This document shows, piece after piece, positions 54,101 through 61,683 of a stretch of 64,000 nucleotides of DNA. The DNA is from JBAYIE01 sp965279165 (lineage in GTDB: Bacteria > Bacteroidota > Bacteroidia > UKL13-3): assembly GCA_965279165.1 (NCBI GenBank), contig OZ257140.1, forward strand, positions 1,860,001-1,924,000, in the 5' to 3' direction. Position numbers and translations under genes: made by a program. The stretch's first letter is position 1. Each line of letters opens with the position of its first letter. The notes under the pieces were generated by a model, which worked only from the letters and a program-made list of their open reading frames with translations, was not told the origin of the DNA and made no database searches.

Positions 54101-56633
54101 TGATACGTTAGCCAGAACAACCGTTTCCGGATCAAAAGGTATTTGTACAGGATCTTCGATAAGTTTAAATGCATCTAATTTAAGTGGTGCAACTATTAGT
54201 ACTTGGTTATACCGCGATGGCTATTCAGGTAAGTGGAATAATATGTATTTGAATTCTACCAGTATAACAGATTACAGCACCAATACCAGCACTCCAATTG
54301 ATCGCCAGTATGCATTGTTGGTATATAAATCGGCCACCTGTAGAACAGATACAACGACAAAGAATGATACTGCATTTATTTCTAATAGGGTTTACGGATA
54401 CGACTCAACATTTATAATTACTACACCGAATGCATCTGTTTGTACCGGAACACAAATACCGTTAACCGGAACAGGCATTGGAAGTAATAGCATTCAACAG
54501 TGGCTTTATAGTGATAATGGCGGAAGCAGCTGGTATAATTTACTCTATGCTTCTTCTACTACTTTAACGGATTATAATACAACGGTATCTTCGGTAACCA
54601 ACAGAAAATACAGGTTGGTTGTTCGTAAAAACAGTGTTTGCCGTATCGACAGTGGAGCAATTAAAGATGTAACCATTAATCCCCGAACCAATGGTAACGA
54701 TTTAACCATTGTGCCTGTTGCAGCAAACGCGGCAGTTTGTTCCGGAAATATTGTTTCAATCAGTATGGTACCCGGATCAGGAAACACCATTCAGAAATGG
54801 ATGGTTAGTAACAATGGCGTTGTTTGGAGCGATTTTGCAATTACAAGTTCAACCAGTGTAAACGATTACGCAACCACAACATCTGTTACTATAAATCGTC
54901 AATACAAAGCGATTATCTCAAAAGGAAGTGGATGTTCTGTTGACACCTCTGCAAGTGTTACAGTATCAATAAATCCAATTGGTTATGGCAATCAAAATAC
55001 AGTAGCCCCTGTTGCAAATGCAAGTAGTGTATGTTCAGGAACAGCAGTATCTTTAAGCATCAGCGGGTTTAGTGGATCGTCGGTTCTTAAATGGTTATAC
55101 AGAGATTTGGTAACCGATGGTTGGTCGGTAATAAACAACGGATCAGTTACCATTACTGACTTTAATACAACCACATCTTTGTTAATTGCGCGTCAATATC
55201 GTGCATTGGTAGTAAATGCTTCGGGATGTAGCTTCGATACAACAGGAATTACAACCGTTACCATAAATCCAATTGCAAATGGGGTAATTGGTACAGCAGT
55301 TCAATCATCACAGTCAACCGTATGTACCGGTAACCCAATCAATGTTTTTATCAATACGCCTTCAGGCTATACCATAAACCATTGGTTGTATAGAAATTCA
55401 GGTGGTGATTGGACAAACCTCAATGCAGGAACATCTGCATCCATTAATGATTATAACACGGTAATAACTTCCAATACAAGCAGGGAATATCGTGTTGTAT
55501 TAAACAATGCAACCGGTTGCAGTATTGATAGTTCGGGAATTGCTTCCGTTAATATTAACCTGATAACACAAGGTTCAAATCTTGCTATTGTACCGGTTAC
55601 CAATACACAAACTATTTGTTCGGGAACAACAGCAATTGTTAGTGTGAGTGGATTTTCGGGTACAGTTGTGCAATGGATGTATAGAGACAGCAGTGTTTTT
55701 GGATGGAATACAATTAGCAGTACAGGATTCACTTTATACCACACATCTACCAATGTATCCTACACTAGAGTAAGAGAATACAGGGCACTTTTATACAATG
55801 CCAACAATTGCAGTTATGATACATCAGGAGCCGTACAATTAACCATAAATCCACAGTTGCAGGGAAATGCAAATAGTGTTTTGCCAACTTCTGCTAAATC
55901 GGCTTATTGTTCAGGCGCAACCATCACTGCAAATGCAACAGGCTTTATTAATGGAGGAGTAGTTACAGGCTGGTTGTATAAAGATGGAAACGGACCATGG
56001 ATTCCTATTGCATCCAGTGGTAATTCAACCATCAACCACAACAATACAGCAGTAACCGCATTGGTTAACCGCCAATACCGTGCCTTGGTATTTACCGGTT
56101 GCTCAACAGATAGTACTGCATCACTGAATGTAACAATTGATGTATATCCTGTTAAACCAATAGTTCAAAGAACAGGTACAACGGATACACTCAATTGCTC
56201 TCAAACAGCCGCAACCTATCAGTGGAAATTAAACGGAGCAAATATTACCGGAGCAACGTCAAAAATGTTTATTGCCCAGCAAAATGGTACATATACCGTA
56301 ACTATCGGCAACGTATCGGATTGTAAAACAGAAAGTGATGGATTTGTATTTGTGAAGAGCGGCATAAATGAAGAATGGTTAAAACACGAAATATCCCTTT
56401 ATCCTAATCCAACCTTAAACGGATTGGTAAGTATCGAAGTTGGTAGTCTGTTGGCCGAGCAACTCGAAATACAAGTTGTAGATATGGTAGGAAGAAGCGT
56501 ATTGAACGGTGTATCAGCTGCCGCAAACAATAAATTTGTTCTGGATTTAACCGAACAAAAAGCAGGTGTATATTTTGTCACTATTAAATTGGAAGGATAT
56601 AGTGTAACGAAAAAGGTGGTCTATCAGAATTAA
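48138..56633 (+). CDS. Giant secreted repeat protein with T9SS tail
   Basis: The 2831-residue product (start 48138; 48150 also possible) has a signal peptide ending GKAQ, about 27 repeats of ~98 residues, one different Ig-like unit (YQWKLNGANITGATSKMF) and a T9SS type A tail (ISLYPNPTLNGLVSIEV). Each repeat has VCSGS, then a KWLYRDNNGNW-like centre, REYRAII, and C-x-x-DTS-x-x-VTINP. Two Cys recur per repeat, suggesting one disulfide per module. A surface adhesin or filament is likely; the family is not one I recognise. Confidence 0.9.
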   Translation: MSTNMKTNFYNLFRNLLILAISILLVPQTGKAQCGAVANYKPTASATTVCTGSTVVVFATGLPVSKWIYRDNNTGSWQVYNSASDNASFFMSTGTTSTLRTFKAIITTSSCANDTTLGVDVTVIPYAYGNDLSVKLSASVYDVCSGSTITLRMMNQSIQQSQWLYRDNGGNWNVYTNTTSQTVSFSLPSTSSTLNRDFRVVMQDATNCKMDSSDLIGIKVNPSIAGNNVNIKPTITQQSICGGSSVSMQVEWPLEIGNWIYKDANDSIWRSFSSGSSSISHSNTLVTATTQRAYKVILKNPEFCTADTSDASYVMINASLRRNLPDVLPKITGSKVNVCAGSSQSFQLQGYNSTQWYYRDSVNGNWNSFGSGSSASVSSNSNLIKDINREVRVVINNSSVSCSYDTSGSVFYTIKANIKGITTTSMPFTTLQEVCSGAQIQVFLNNGLNINNWLYRNNNTGSWINGGSGTTYYDYNTNVSVNTLRSYKAVVSNTALCRIDTTPEVQVNIKMPVAGGKVNITPTINQPAYCVGATVGGYIDLSANYAVSKWIFKDNNATTWTEVPFQNSSSFNDSYTSNLTTTTIRYYKALVKNLETFRIDTSNEMMVTINPLSRGNIAVNPTSSQSFICNQNSYPLTVVLPADYTVNYWIGRELPTMGWNTFGSGSTTTSDYVSSVNPSKTYRVILFNSGLCKYDTSNALIANINQRIGRNNNAIVPTVDKSTVCSGTSFQVKTSSASGLSISKWMYRDNGGDWKNISSSSTTYNESASNTRVIAITQREYKVVINDNNNCTVDTTASVMVTISPLENGLISGITPVTTNTVNCAGNTITIYLNNYSGTVQKWVYRENGGNWTEFNGSSASTYLYEYNTYVKTPTNREYRAFLVRTGTCIIDTTQLVALQIKPYTYGNAASVQPSASTVNVCSGSTYSVSLVNYNGTVHKWIYRNGTSGDWLELANSTSNSSLSQSNINVISNTIKSYRSILLTSGCSYDTTASVNVQVNARSYGYANSVALTSSSGLYCSGSTISANISSSLPSGSSVRKWMYMDNMNGNWLDIPSSTSTSISHTNSFVATTTTRSYRTIIGNTNTCSYDSSGIYSVTINPSTIGVVSINPTSNVSNVCNANTTPYLTLGSYSGTILKWLMNTDNKGWTDFGYTTNYNGVYDYNVNVPVSVNRSYRAVITNPVTCSIDSTSAVSVTISPNAIGNMNSIIPQSPRAVSCYTKPINVTVSGLPSGYSVTKWIYSNNNGEWNDFISSTGSSSLTDNNTYVSVPTSRSYRAIISNTSICRTDSTGTFTVLINSRSGNIGSRAVKPTANNLSICAGSSVNVSVITGNGNEVYRWTYSDSGTNGPWYNMYNAYNSSSFNHGATQVTTITDRLYRAIITDTSTCDFDSSQAVMVNIKPKVNGTDTSLKISSLDTICTGTSITLSITPGSGNSTVKWLYNENFGAWKTFTGNTAYNSLTDYNTLYPPGTTKGYTAIVLKGVTCSNDTLKNVKNVYIKNKTYGNGLTNVSISSTDTICAGNSVSLNTSGTVERWLYSEGNATNWQVIPSSASTSYTHTSTGVTKSTWRYYRAIINTGACNADSSKIDSVYLRVYQGGMIAITPTTTNTIVCSGNSLNVSISVSNATIIRWMSRDNGGSWVTFYTGSASSVSDNNTYLSTVTLREYRVLLLKNCSYDTTNTLTVTITPKTNGTDITKVPTATSTTVCAGNAVQNIQVSAGSGNTILKWLYRDNAGKWNVLVDGNSNNISDYNTYIGATVTRDYVAVINNNTTCKYDTTAKLTVTINPVVLGNNNSRFPTVPASSCMGSSYNVSMNVSSDTSIIRFFYNTNGGNWIDRGYITPTTSFSFSEFASTSSSTYTRGYRTVLYKASTCKIDTSAPAYVSISQRSYGNENGVTPTGSSNVCAGASFNVSVSPGSGNSIQYWLYSDNDGSWNIIYSALTSISQTLAVQNQTIRKYRAMILKGSSCTIDTSAAFAVTINPIINGSDTLARTTVSGSKGICTGSSISLNASNLSGATISTWLYRDGYSGKWNNMYLNSTSITDYSTNTSTPIDRQYALLVYKSATCRTDTTTKNDTAFISNRVYGYDSTFIITTPNASVCTGTQIPLTGTGIGSNSIQQWLYSDNGGSSWYNLLYASSTTLTDYNTTVSSVTNRKYRLVVRKNSVCRIDSGAIKDVTINPRTNGNDLTIVPVAANAAVCSGNIVSISMVPGSGNTIQKWMVSNNGVVWSDFAITSSTSVNDYATTTSVTINRQYKAIISKGSGCSVDTSASVTVSINPIGYGNQNTVAPVANASSVCSGTAVSLSISGFSGSSVLKWLYRDLVTDGWSVINNGSVTITDFNTTTSLLIARQYRALVVNASGCSFDTTGITTVTINPIANGVIGTAVQSSQSTVCTGNPINVFINTPSGYTINHWLYRNSGGDWTNLNAGTSASINDYNTVITSNTSREYRVVLNNATGCSIDSSGIASVNINLITQGSNLAIVPVTNTQTICSGTTAIVSVSGFSGTVVQWMYRDSSVFGWNTISSTGFTLYHTSTNVSYTRVREYRALLYNANNCSYDTSGAVQLTINPQLQGNANSVLPTSAKSAYCSGATITANATGFINGGVVTGWLYKDGNGPWIPIASSGNSTINHNNTAVTALVNRQYRALVFTGCSTDSTASLNVTIDVYPVKPIVQRTGTTDTLNCSQTAATYQWKLNGANITGATSKMFIAQQNGTYTVTIGNVSDCKTESDGFVFVKSGINEEWLKHEISLYPNPTLNGLVSIEVGSLLAEQLEIQVVDMVGRSVLNGVSAAANNKFVLDLTEQKAGVYFVTIKLEGYSVTKKVVYQN

Positions 56634-56652
56634 AAACAAAAAATCAAAACAG

Positions 56653-56678
56653 AAAAGCGGGCAATTGTCCGCTTTTTT
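56653..56678 (+). terminator. Intrinsic terminator of the giant repeat gene
   Basis: AAAAGCGG (56653-56660) pairs with CCGCTTTT (56669-56676), and T continues to 56678. The loop GCAATTGT can itself close partly. It is 20 bp after the stop codon. Confidence 0.8.
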
Positions 56679-56707
56679 GTTGTATACATAAATCGTATTT
56701 TGCAAAG

Positions 56708-58186
56708 GTGAAAACGACTTTATTGTTTTTAAGATTACTAAGCTTGATTTTGTCTTTTTCGACGATGGCGCAAACTGTTGAATGGGCTAATCAGCAAAAG
56801 CTAAAGTCAAGAACCAATTACACAATGGTTCTGGGAGAAAATCCGAGTGGCTATTTTCTGTTGCGTTCCAAAGACAATGAATTTACGAGAGAATTGTTAA
56901 TGGAGCGATATAAAAGCAACCTGGGTTTAGATTATTCCAAAGAATTGTGGCAGCCTTCCGGTTCGGTTATTGAAAGAGTTTTATTACAACCAACTGGATT
57001 ATTGATTTTTGGTATTGTTAGAAATAATCCGATTGATAAATATGATTTTTTGTATTGGAAAACAGATGATAACTTGAATGGTGAGCTAACTGCAAAAACT
57101 TTATTTCAGGTGGATGCAGGATTGGTAAGAAACAAAAATGCGTTTTATATCAAGCAGTCACTCGATCGTTCGAAATTATATGTGATGTATGTAATGCGCT
57201 CTGCAAAAGAAAACGAATCCGTGCTGGTGGTTAATGCATACAATAGCGATTTTACCGTTATATACACTCGTCAGTACAAGTTATCTTCTGAAATTGAAGA
57301 TGTTTTTATCACCTCATTTGAATGCGATAACGATGGCAATACTTTTGCACTAATCGATTTCCCCAAAAGCAATACCAACAGGAAAAAATCCCTGCAACGT
57401 GATTTTTATCTTTATGGCATTTATACCAACCAAGTTGATTTAACGGAGTATGCACTTAATGCAGATTCTATGGATATAATTGATTTAGGAATGGTTATGA
57501 ATCATTACAACAAGAGTATTACAGTAACCGGTTTTTATAAATCCAAAAAAGACCAGAATAATCTGGATGGAATGTTTACTACAAGCATTGATATTGCTAC
57601 GGAAGCAATCAAGGCACATAAATATTTTTCATTTGATAAGGCAATGGTGAGCAAGGTAACTTCGGTTATTTCAAATGAGAACTCACCCGGATTTAATGAT
57701 CTAATTATCCGTAAAATTATTCCGAGAAGTGATGGCGGATATCTTGTACTTGCTGAAAAATTTTACGAAACCAAACAAACCTATACTTATTATGTAAATG
57801 GGTTTCCTCAATCCTCTTCCAGAACTGTTTATAATTTCGATGAAATAATTGTTTTTTCGGTAAATGCGGATGCGAAAATACAGTTCACCGAAGTGATAAA
57901 AAAGCGACAGTCGAGTGTGAATGACGGAGGGTACTATTCATCCTTTGTTGCAGCTAATACCAACAATTCTGTAGCGTTGGTTTATAGCTTGGATGCCAGT
58001 CCCGAATCTGATGTTTTGATTAGTACTATTACCCCGAAAGGTGAAATAGACACCCGAATATTAATTAAATCGATGAGTTATTATGTTTCATTAATGCCAC
58101 CTGAATCAAAACAGGTTTCGTCTAATGTTTCGATAATTTGCGCTTTAAAGGACAGAAAATTCAGTATTATGAAAGTTACTTATTAG
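56708..58186 (+). CDS. Secreted protein of unknown function
   Basis: The 492-residue product starts at GTG with a signal peptide (LLFLRLLSLILSFSTMAQ). The rest is beta-rich with repeated strands like ENPSGYFLLRSKDNEF, NDGNTFALIDFPKS and RSDGGYLVLAEKFYE, suggesting a beta-propeller. I do not recognise the family. There is no sorting tail or lipobox. It follows the terminator of the giant gene and is 9 bp before the DUF6427 gene, with which it is probably co-transcribed. Confidence 0.75.
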   Translation: MKTTLLFLRLLSLILSFSTMAQTVEWANQQKLKSRTNYTMVLGENPSGYFLLRSKDNEFTRELLMERYKSNLGLDYSKELWQPSGSVIERVLLQPTGLLIFGIVRNNPIDKYDFLYWKTDDNLNGELTAKTLFQVDAGLVRNKNAFYIKQSLDRSKLYVMYVMRSAKENESVLVVNAYNSDFTVIYTRQYKLSSEIEDVFITSFECDNDGNTFALIDFPKSNTNRKKSLQRDFYLYGIYTNQVDLTEYALNADSMDIIDLGMVMNHYNKSITVTGFYKSKKDQNNLDGMFTTSIDIATEAIKAHKYFSFDKAMVSKVTSVISNENSPGFNDLIIRKIIPRSDGGYLVLAEKFYETKQTYTYYVNGFPQSSSRTVYNFDEIIVFSVNADAKIQFTEVIKKRQSSVNDGGYYSSFVAANTNNSVALVYSLDASPESDVLISTITPKGEIDTRILIKSMSYYVSLMPPESKQVSSNVSIICALKDRKFSIMKVTY

Positions 58187-58195
58187 CCTCAAAAA

Positions 58196-59176
58196 GTGTT
58201 AAAGATATTCAGACAAAATACATTCACTGCAGGTTTATTGTTATTGCTTTTTGCATTGATGTTTCGATTGCCGGTGCTTATAAACGCCAAACCATATCCG
58301 TTTATTTACGATGCATTTCTTTCGAATATTTTATTTGATGCCTTGTTAAAATTCGATAATTATATATTAATCAGCTATGTTTTATCGATGATTCTCATCA
58401 TGATTCAGGCCGTGATGTTAAATTATACCGTAAGCAAACATGATATCCTGTATAAGGATACTTTTTTGCCGGGTTTAATGTATATCCTCATCAATAGTTT
58501 GTATGCCGAACAATATGAACTTACTTCCCAGGTATTGTCGAATACTTTTCTTATGCTGGTATTTCAGCGATTGTGTTATTTGTACGAATCTCCAAAACCA
58601 TTATTGCTGGTGCTTGATTCGGGGATGTTCTTAGGTGTGGGAATTATGTTTAATTACTCATTGCTCATTTTTCTTCCATTTATTTTAATAAGTGTGGTGG
58701 TTTTTACCTCCTTCAACCTTCGATACATTGTTGTTTCGTTAATGGGTATTTTGTTGCCGGTTTATTTGATTCTGGTATTTTTTTATGTAACGGATCGGGT
58801 TCCCGAAATGCTTGAAATAGGAACAAAAAGTTTGAGCCAGTTGCAACTAAAACCTATCATTCGTTCTTATAAAATATTTGCACCATGGTTTATATTGTTT
58901 CCAATCGCGGTTTGGAGTGCTTTTAGATTGCAGCAGAATTTCTTTCGAAACAAAGTAAAAACAAGAAGGATTATACAAAGTATTTCCTTTTTTACTTTGT
59001 TTGGAATTGCCTCTTTGTTTACTGACAATAACGGATTGCTCTTTTCTATCATATACATTAGTATACCCATGAGTGTTATTATTGCCTATTATTTCATCAG
59101 TAGCAAACGTTTCTGGTTGAAGGAAATATTGCTTTATGCAATTATTGTGGTTGCGCTTTATTTCCAATATTATTAA
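58196..59176 (+). CDS. DUF6427-like multi-pass membrane protein
   Basis: The 326-residue product starts at GTG and has about nine hydrophobic helices across its length. The start LKIFRQNTFTAGLLLLLFAL and LFRLPVLINAKPYPF resemble the Bacteroidota DUF6427 family, of unknown function. No catalytic motif is visible. It is 9 bp after the secreted unknown, and purE follows after 49 bp with its own -7 box. Confidence 0.75.
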   Translation: MLKIFRQNTFTAGLLLLLFALMFRLPVLINAKPYPFIYDAFLSNILFDALLKFDNYILISYVLSMILIMIQAVMLNYTVSKHDILYKDTFLPGLMYILINSLYAEQYELTSQVLSNTFLMLVFQRLCYLYESPKPLLLVLDSGMFLGVGIMFNYSLLIFLPFILISVVVFTSFNLRYIVVSLMGILLPVYLILVFFYVTDRVPEMLEIGTKSLSQLQLKPIIRSYKIFAPWFILFPIAVWSAFRLQQNFFRNKVKTRRIIQSISFFTLFGIASLFTDNNGLLFSIIYISIPMSVIIAYYFISSKRFWLKEILLYAIIVVALYFQYY

Positions 59177-59195
59177 TTAATTTCGGCTATATCCT

Positions 59196-59203
59196 TACAT
59201 TTG
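59196..59203 (+). promoter_or_regulatory. Candidate -7 box for purE
   Basis: TACATTTG, an exact TAnnTTTG match identical to the one before panD, 23 bp before the ATG. Confidence 0.4.
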
Positions 59204-59225
59204 TATAGCTAAAAAGTAAGCAATT

Positions 59226-59732
59226 ATGAGTAATTTAGTTGGTATAATAATGGGTTCTGATTCGGATTTGGAAGTAATGAGCGAGGCTGCTAAAATCCTA
59301 GATGAGTTCGGTGTTGCTTATGAAATCACGGTTGTATCTGCCCACCGAACACCCGATCGAATGTTTGAGTATGCAAAAAGTGCGAAGGATCGTGGGTTGA
59401 AAGTAATTATTGCTGGTGCAGGTGGAGCTGCCCATTTACCGGGTATGGTTGCATCTATTTCGATTTTACCGGTAATTGGAGTACCGGTGAAATTAAAAAC
59501 CATGGATGGGCTCGATTCCTTGTTGTCGATAGTGCAAATGCCGGGAGGTGTTCCGGTTGCAACTGTAGCCATCAACAATGCAAAAAATGCAGGTTTACTT
59601 GCTATACAAATATTAGCACTACACGAAGTTCATTTATCTCATGCACTGACTAAGTATAAAGAGAAGATGAAAACAGAAGTGCTGAAGAAAGCTGAAGTTG
59701 TAGAAGGTGGAAGAAAGCGTATAGGATTTTAG
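59226..59732 (+). CDS. purE: N5-carboxyaminoimidazole ribonucleotide mutase
   Basis: The 168-residue product is class I PurE: MGSDSDLEVMSEAAKIL at the start, SAHRTPDRMFEYA with the catalytic His, and GAGGAAHLPGMVAS. It moves the carboxylate in purine synthesis after PurK, which is not in the window. It is 15 bp before mscS on the same strand. Confidence 0.95.
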   Translation: MSNLVGIIMGSDSDLEVMSEAAKILDEFGVAYEITVVSAHRTPDRMFEYAKSAKDRGLKVIIAGAGGAAHLPGMVASISILPVIGVPVKLKTMDGLDSLLSIVQMPGGVPVATVAINNAKNAGLLAIQILALHEVHLSHALTKYKEKMKTEVLKKAEVVEGGRKRIGF

Positions 59733-59747
59733 TAGTTAACCTTATTC

Positions 59748-60854
59748 ATGAGTGATCTAAATATCCCTGATTATACAATCCTCGAAAATTCCTTGCAGGA
59801 AATATTGATGTTTGCTGCAATTCTGTTAGCAGGATTTCTGTTTAAAAAATTTGTTGCTGTTACCATCAGCCGTTATGCTTATCTATTTGTTAAGAGATTT
59901 TCACATAATCAATTTGCCGATGAGTTTGTTGCCCTAACCCGCAAACCGGTAGAACAATTGCTTTATCTGCTGATTCTATATCTGGCATTTGTTCATTTGA
60001 AATTCCCCGACTCATGGTCGATGGCAGGTGCAACTACCCTTGGTATTCGTTGGCTCATTTTGGTAATATATAAGATAGCAGTATTGTCAATCGGTACAAA
60101 GTTAGTTATGCGTGCTGTCGACTTTGTTGCTTTGGTGTTTTATGAAAATAACCGCGAAAACTTTTCACATGAACTGGTTGTATTTCTGAAAGAGCTATCC
60201 AAAGTAGTACTCATTATTGTTTCTGTATTTGCAGGTTTACGTTTTATATTTAATGTAAATATTACTGCTTTGGTTGCATCCCTTGGTATCGGCGGACTGG
60301 CGGTTGCTCTGGCTGCACAGGATACCCTTGCCAATTTGCTTGGCTCTTTTATCATATATCTTGATAGTCCGTTTAAACAGGGTGATGTTATCGAATTTGG
60401 AGAAACTTCCGGAACCGTGGAGCATGTAGGTTTTAGGACCACCAGAATTAGAACCTTTAACAAATCCTTGCTAATTGTTCCCAACAAGAAAATAGTAGAT
60501 TCTATTTTAAATAATATTACTTCCAGCATCATGCGAAGGGTGCGGTTCGAAATCGGATTAACTTACCAAACATCAGGCGATCAATTAAAGAATGTTGTTC
60601 AGGAAATAAAAACCGTAATCCAAAATCATCCTGATACCACGGAAGATGCTACCGTAAAGTTTGTTAAATTCGGCGATAGTTCCTTGCAAATTCTGGTTTC
60701 ATATTTTGTAAAAGGCAATGATTATGAATGTATGATTGAAGTGAGAGAATGGATTAACTTACGAATTATGGAAATTGTAGAAAAGCAGGGATGTGAGTTT
60801 GCCTTTCCTTCGCAGTCGCTTTATATCAAACAAAATAAGGAAATTCAACCATAA
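59748..60854 (+). CDS. MscS-family mechanosensitive channel
   Basis: The 368-residue product has four or more N-terminal membrane helices, then the pore helix ASLGIGGLAVALAAQDTLAN and the MscS beta domain (GDVIEFGETSGTVEHVGFRT, LLIVPNKKIVDSILNNIT) with a C-terminal cytosolic vestibule. It releases solutes on hypo-osmotic shock. Its last 10 bp overlap the convergent reductase gene. Confidence 0.9.
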   Translation: MSDLNIPDYTILENSLQEILMFAAILLAGFLFKKFVAVTISRYAYLFVKRFSHNQFADEFVALTRKPVEQLLYLLILYLAFVHLKFPDSWSMAGATTLGIRWLILVIYKIAVLSIGTKLVMRAVDFVALVFYENNRENFSHELVVFLKELSKVVLIIVSVFAGLRFIFNVNITALVASLGIGGLAVALAAQDTLANLLGSFIIYLDSPFKQGDVIEFGETSGTVEHVGFRTTRIRTFNKSLLIVPNKKIVDSILNNITSSIMRRVRFEIGLTYQTSGDQLKNVVQEIKTVIQNHPDTTEDATVKFVKFGDSSLQILVSYFVKGNDYECMIEVREWINLRIMEIVEKQGCEFAFPSQSLYIKQNKEIQP

Positions 60855-61564
60855 CTTTCGAAATGAATATCCGATTTTTTGTATCCCATTGTAAGTAAAT
60901 TTTGGGTTGCCTCTCTTAACATCTCTTTCCATCCACATAAATAAAATGTCATAGGTGGTAAGTGTGCAAATAGCGATGCATATACGGCATGAACATAACC
61001 TTTTTCTCCCTCCCACTCCGGATTGGTTTCACGAGATAAAACCGGAATGAAATGAAAGTTTTTGTTTGTTTGGGCCAAGTTTTCGAATGCTTCGCGATAT
61101 AAAATATCCTTGGCCATGCGAACTCCAAAAATCAAATAAATCTGATGGGAATAACCTTTTTGGTTTAGTAAACTTAAAATCATGCTGCGCAATGGTGCAA
61201 TTCCTGTTCCGGTGGCAATAAAACACAAATCAGTTTCCTGTTTCGAAGGTAAACTAAATTTCCCCTGGGGTTGAGATATGGACAAACTTGTACCGGACTT
61301 AAAATTTTCCCAGATATAATCTGAAACAGCACCTTCGGCTTTCCGTGAAATTACCAGTTCGAAGCTATTTGTGTGTGATGGAGGGGATGCAATAGAATAG
61401 CTGCGGTTAATTTTCTTTCCGTTAATTGTAAAATGGATGGTAATAAACTGTCCGGGGATAAAGGGAAAAACAGACAAATCAACACAACTGATAATGAACC
61501 GTTTGGTATTATCTGTTACGGGATATACTTGTTGAATCACTGCATTTAATACTTGCTTGCTCAT
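60845..61564 (-). CDS. Ferredoxin-NADP reductase-like flavoprotein
   Basis: The 239-residue product has an FAD-binding barrel with RSYSIASPP, then an NAD(P) domain with CFIATGTGIAPLRSMI and the C-terminal FYLCGWKEMLREAT. It lacks a 2Fe-2S domain, so it resembles stand-alone ferredoxin/flavodoxin reductases. It might serve the small Rieske protein at 19.5 kb, but there is no linkage to show it. It converges on mscS with a 10-bp overlap and is divergent from the M6 protease gene. Confidence 0.87.
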   Translation of the reverse strand: MSKQVLNAVIQQVYPVTDNTKRFIISCVDLSVFPFIPGQFITIHFTINGKKINRSYSIASPPSHTNSFELVISRKAEGAVSDYIWENFKSGTSLSISQPQGKFSLPSKQETDLCFIATGTGIAPLRSMILSLLNQKGYSHQIYLIFGVRMAKDILYREAFENLAQTNKNFHFIPVLSRETNPEWEGEKGYVHAVYASLFAHLPPMTFYLCGWKEMLREATQNLLTMGYKKSDIHFESYG

Positions 61565-61683
61565 TATTTTGTTTTTTGGAAGGCATCCATTTGTAAAACT
61601 TTTGTATCTATATGTGTGATAGTGCAGTAAATTTATTGATTTTCATTATTTTGCGCGCTTACCAAACACTAAACTAAGTGAAT

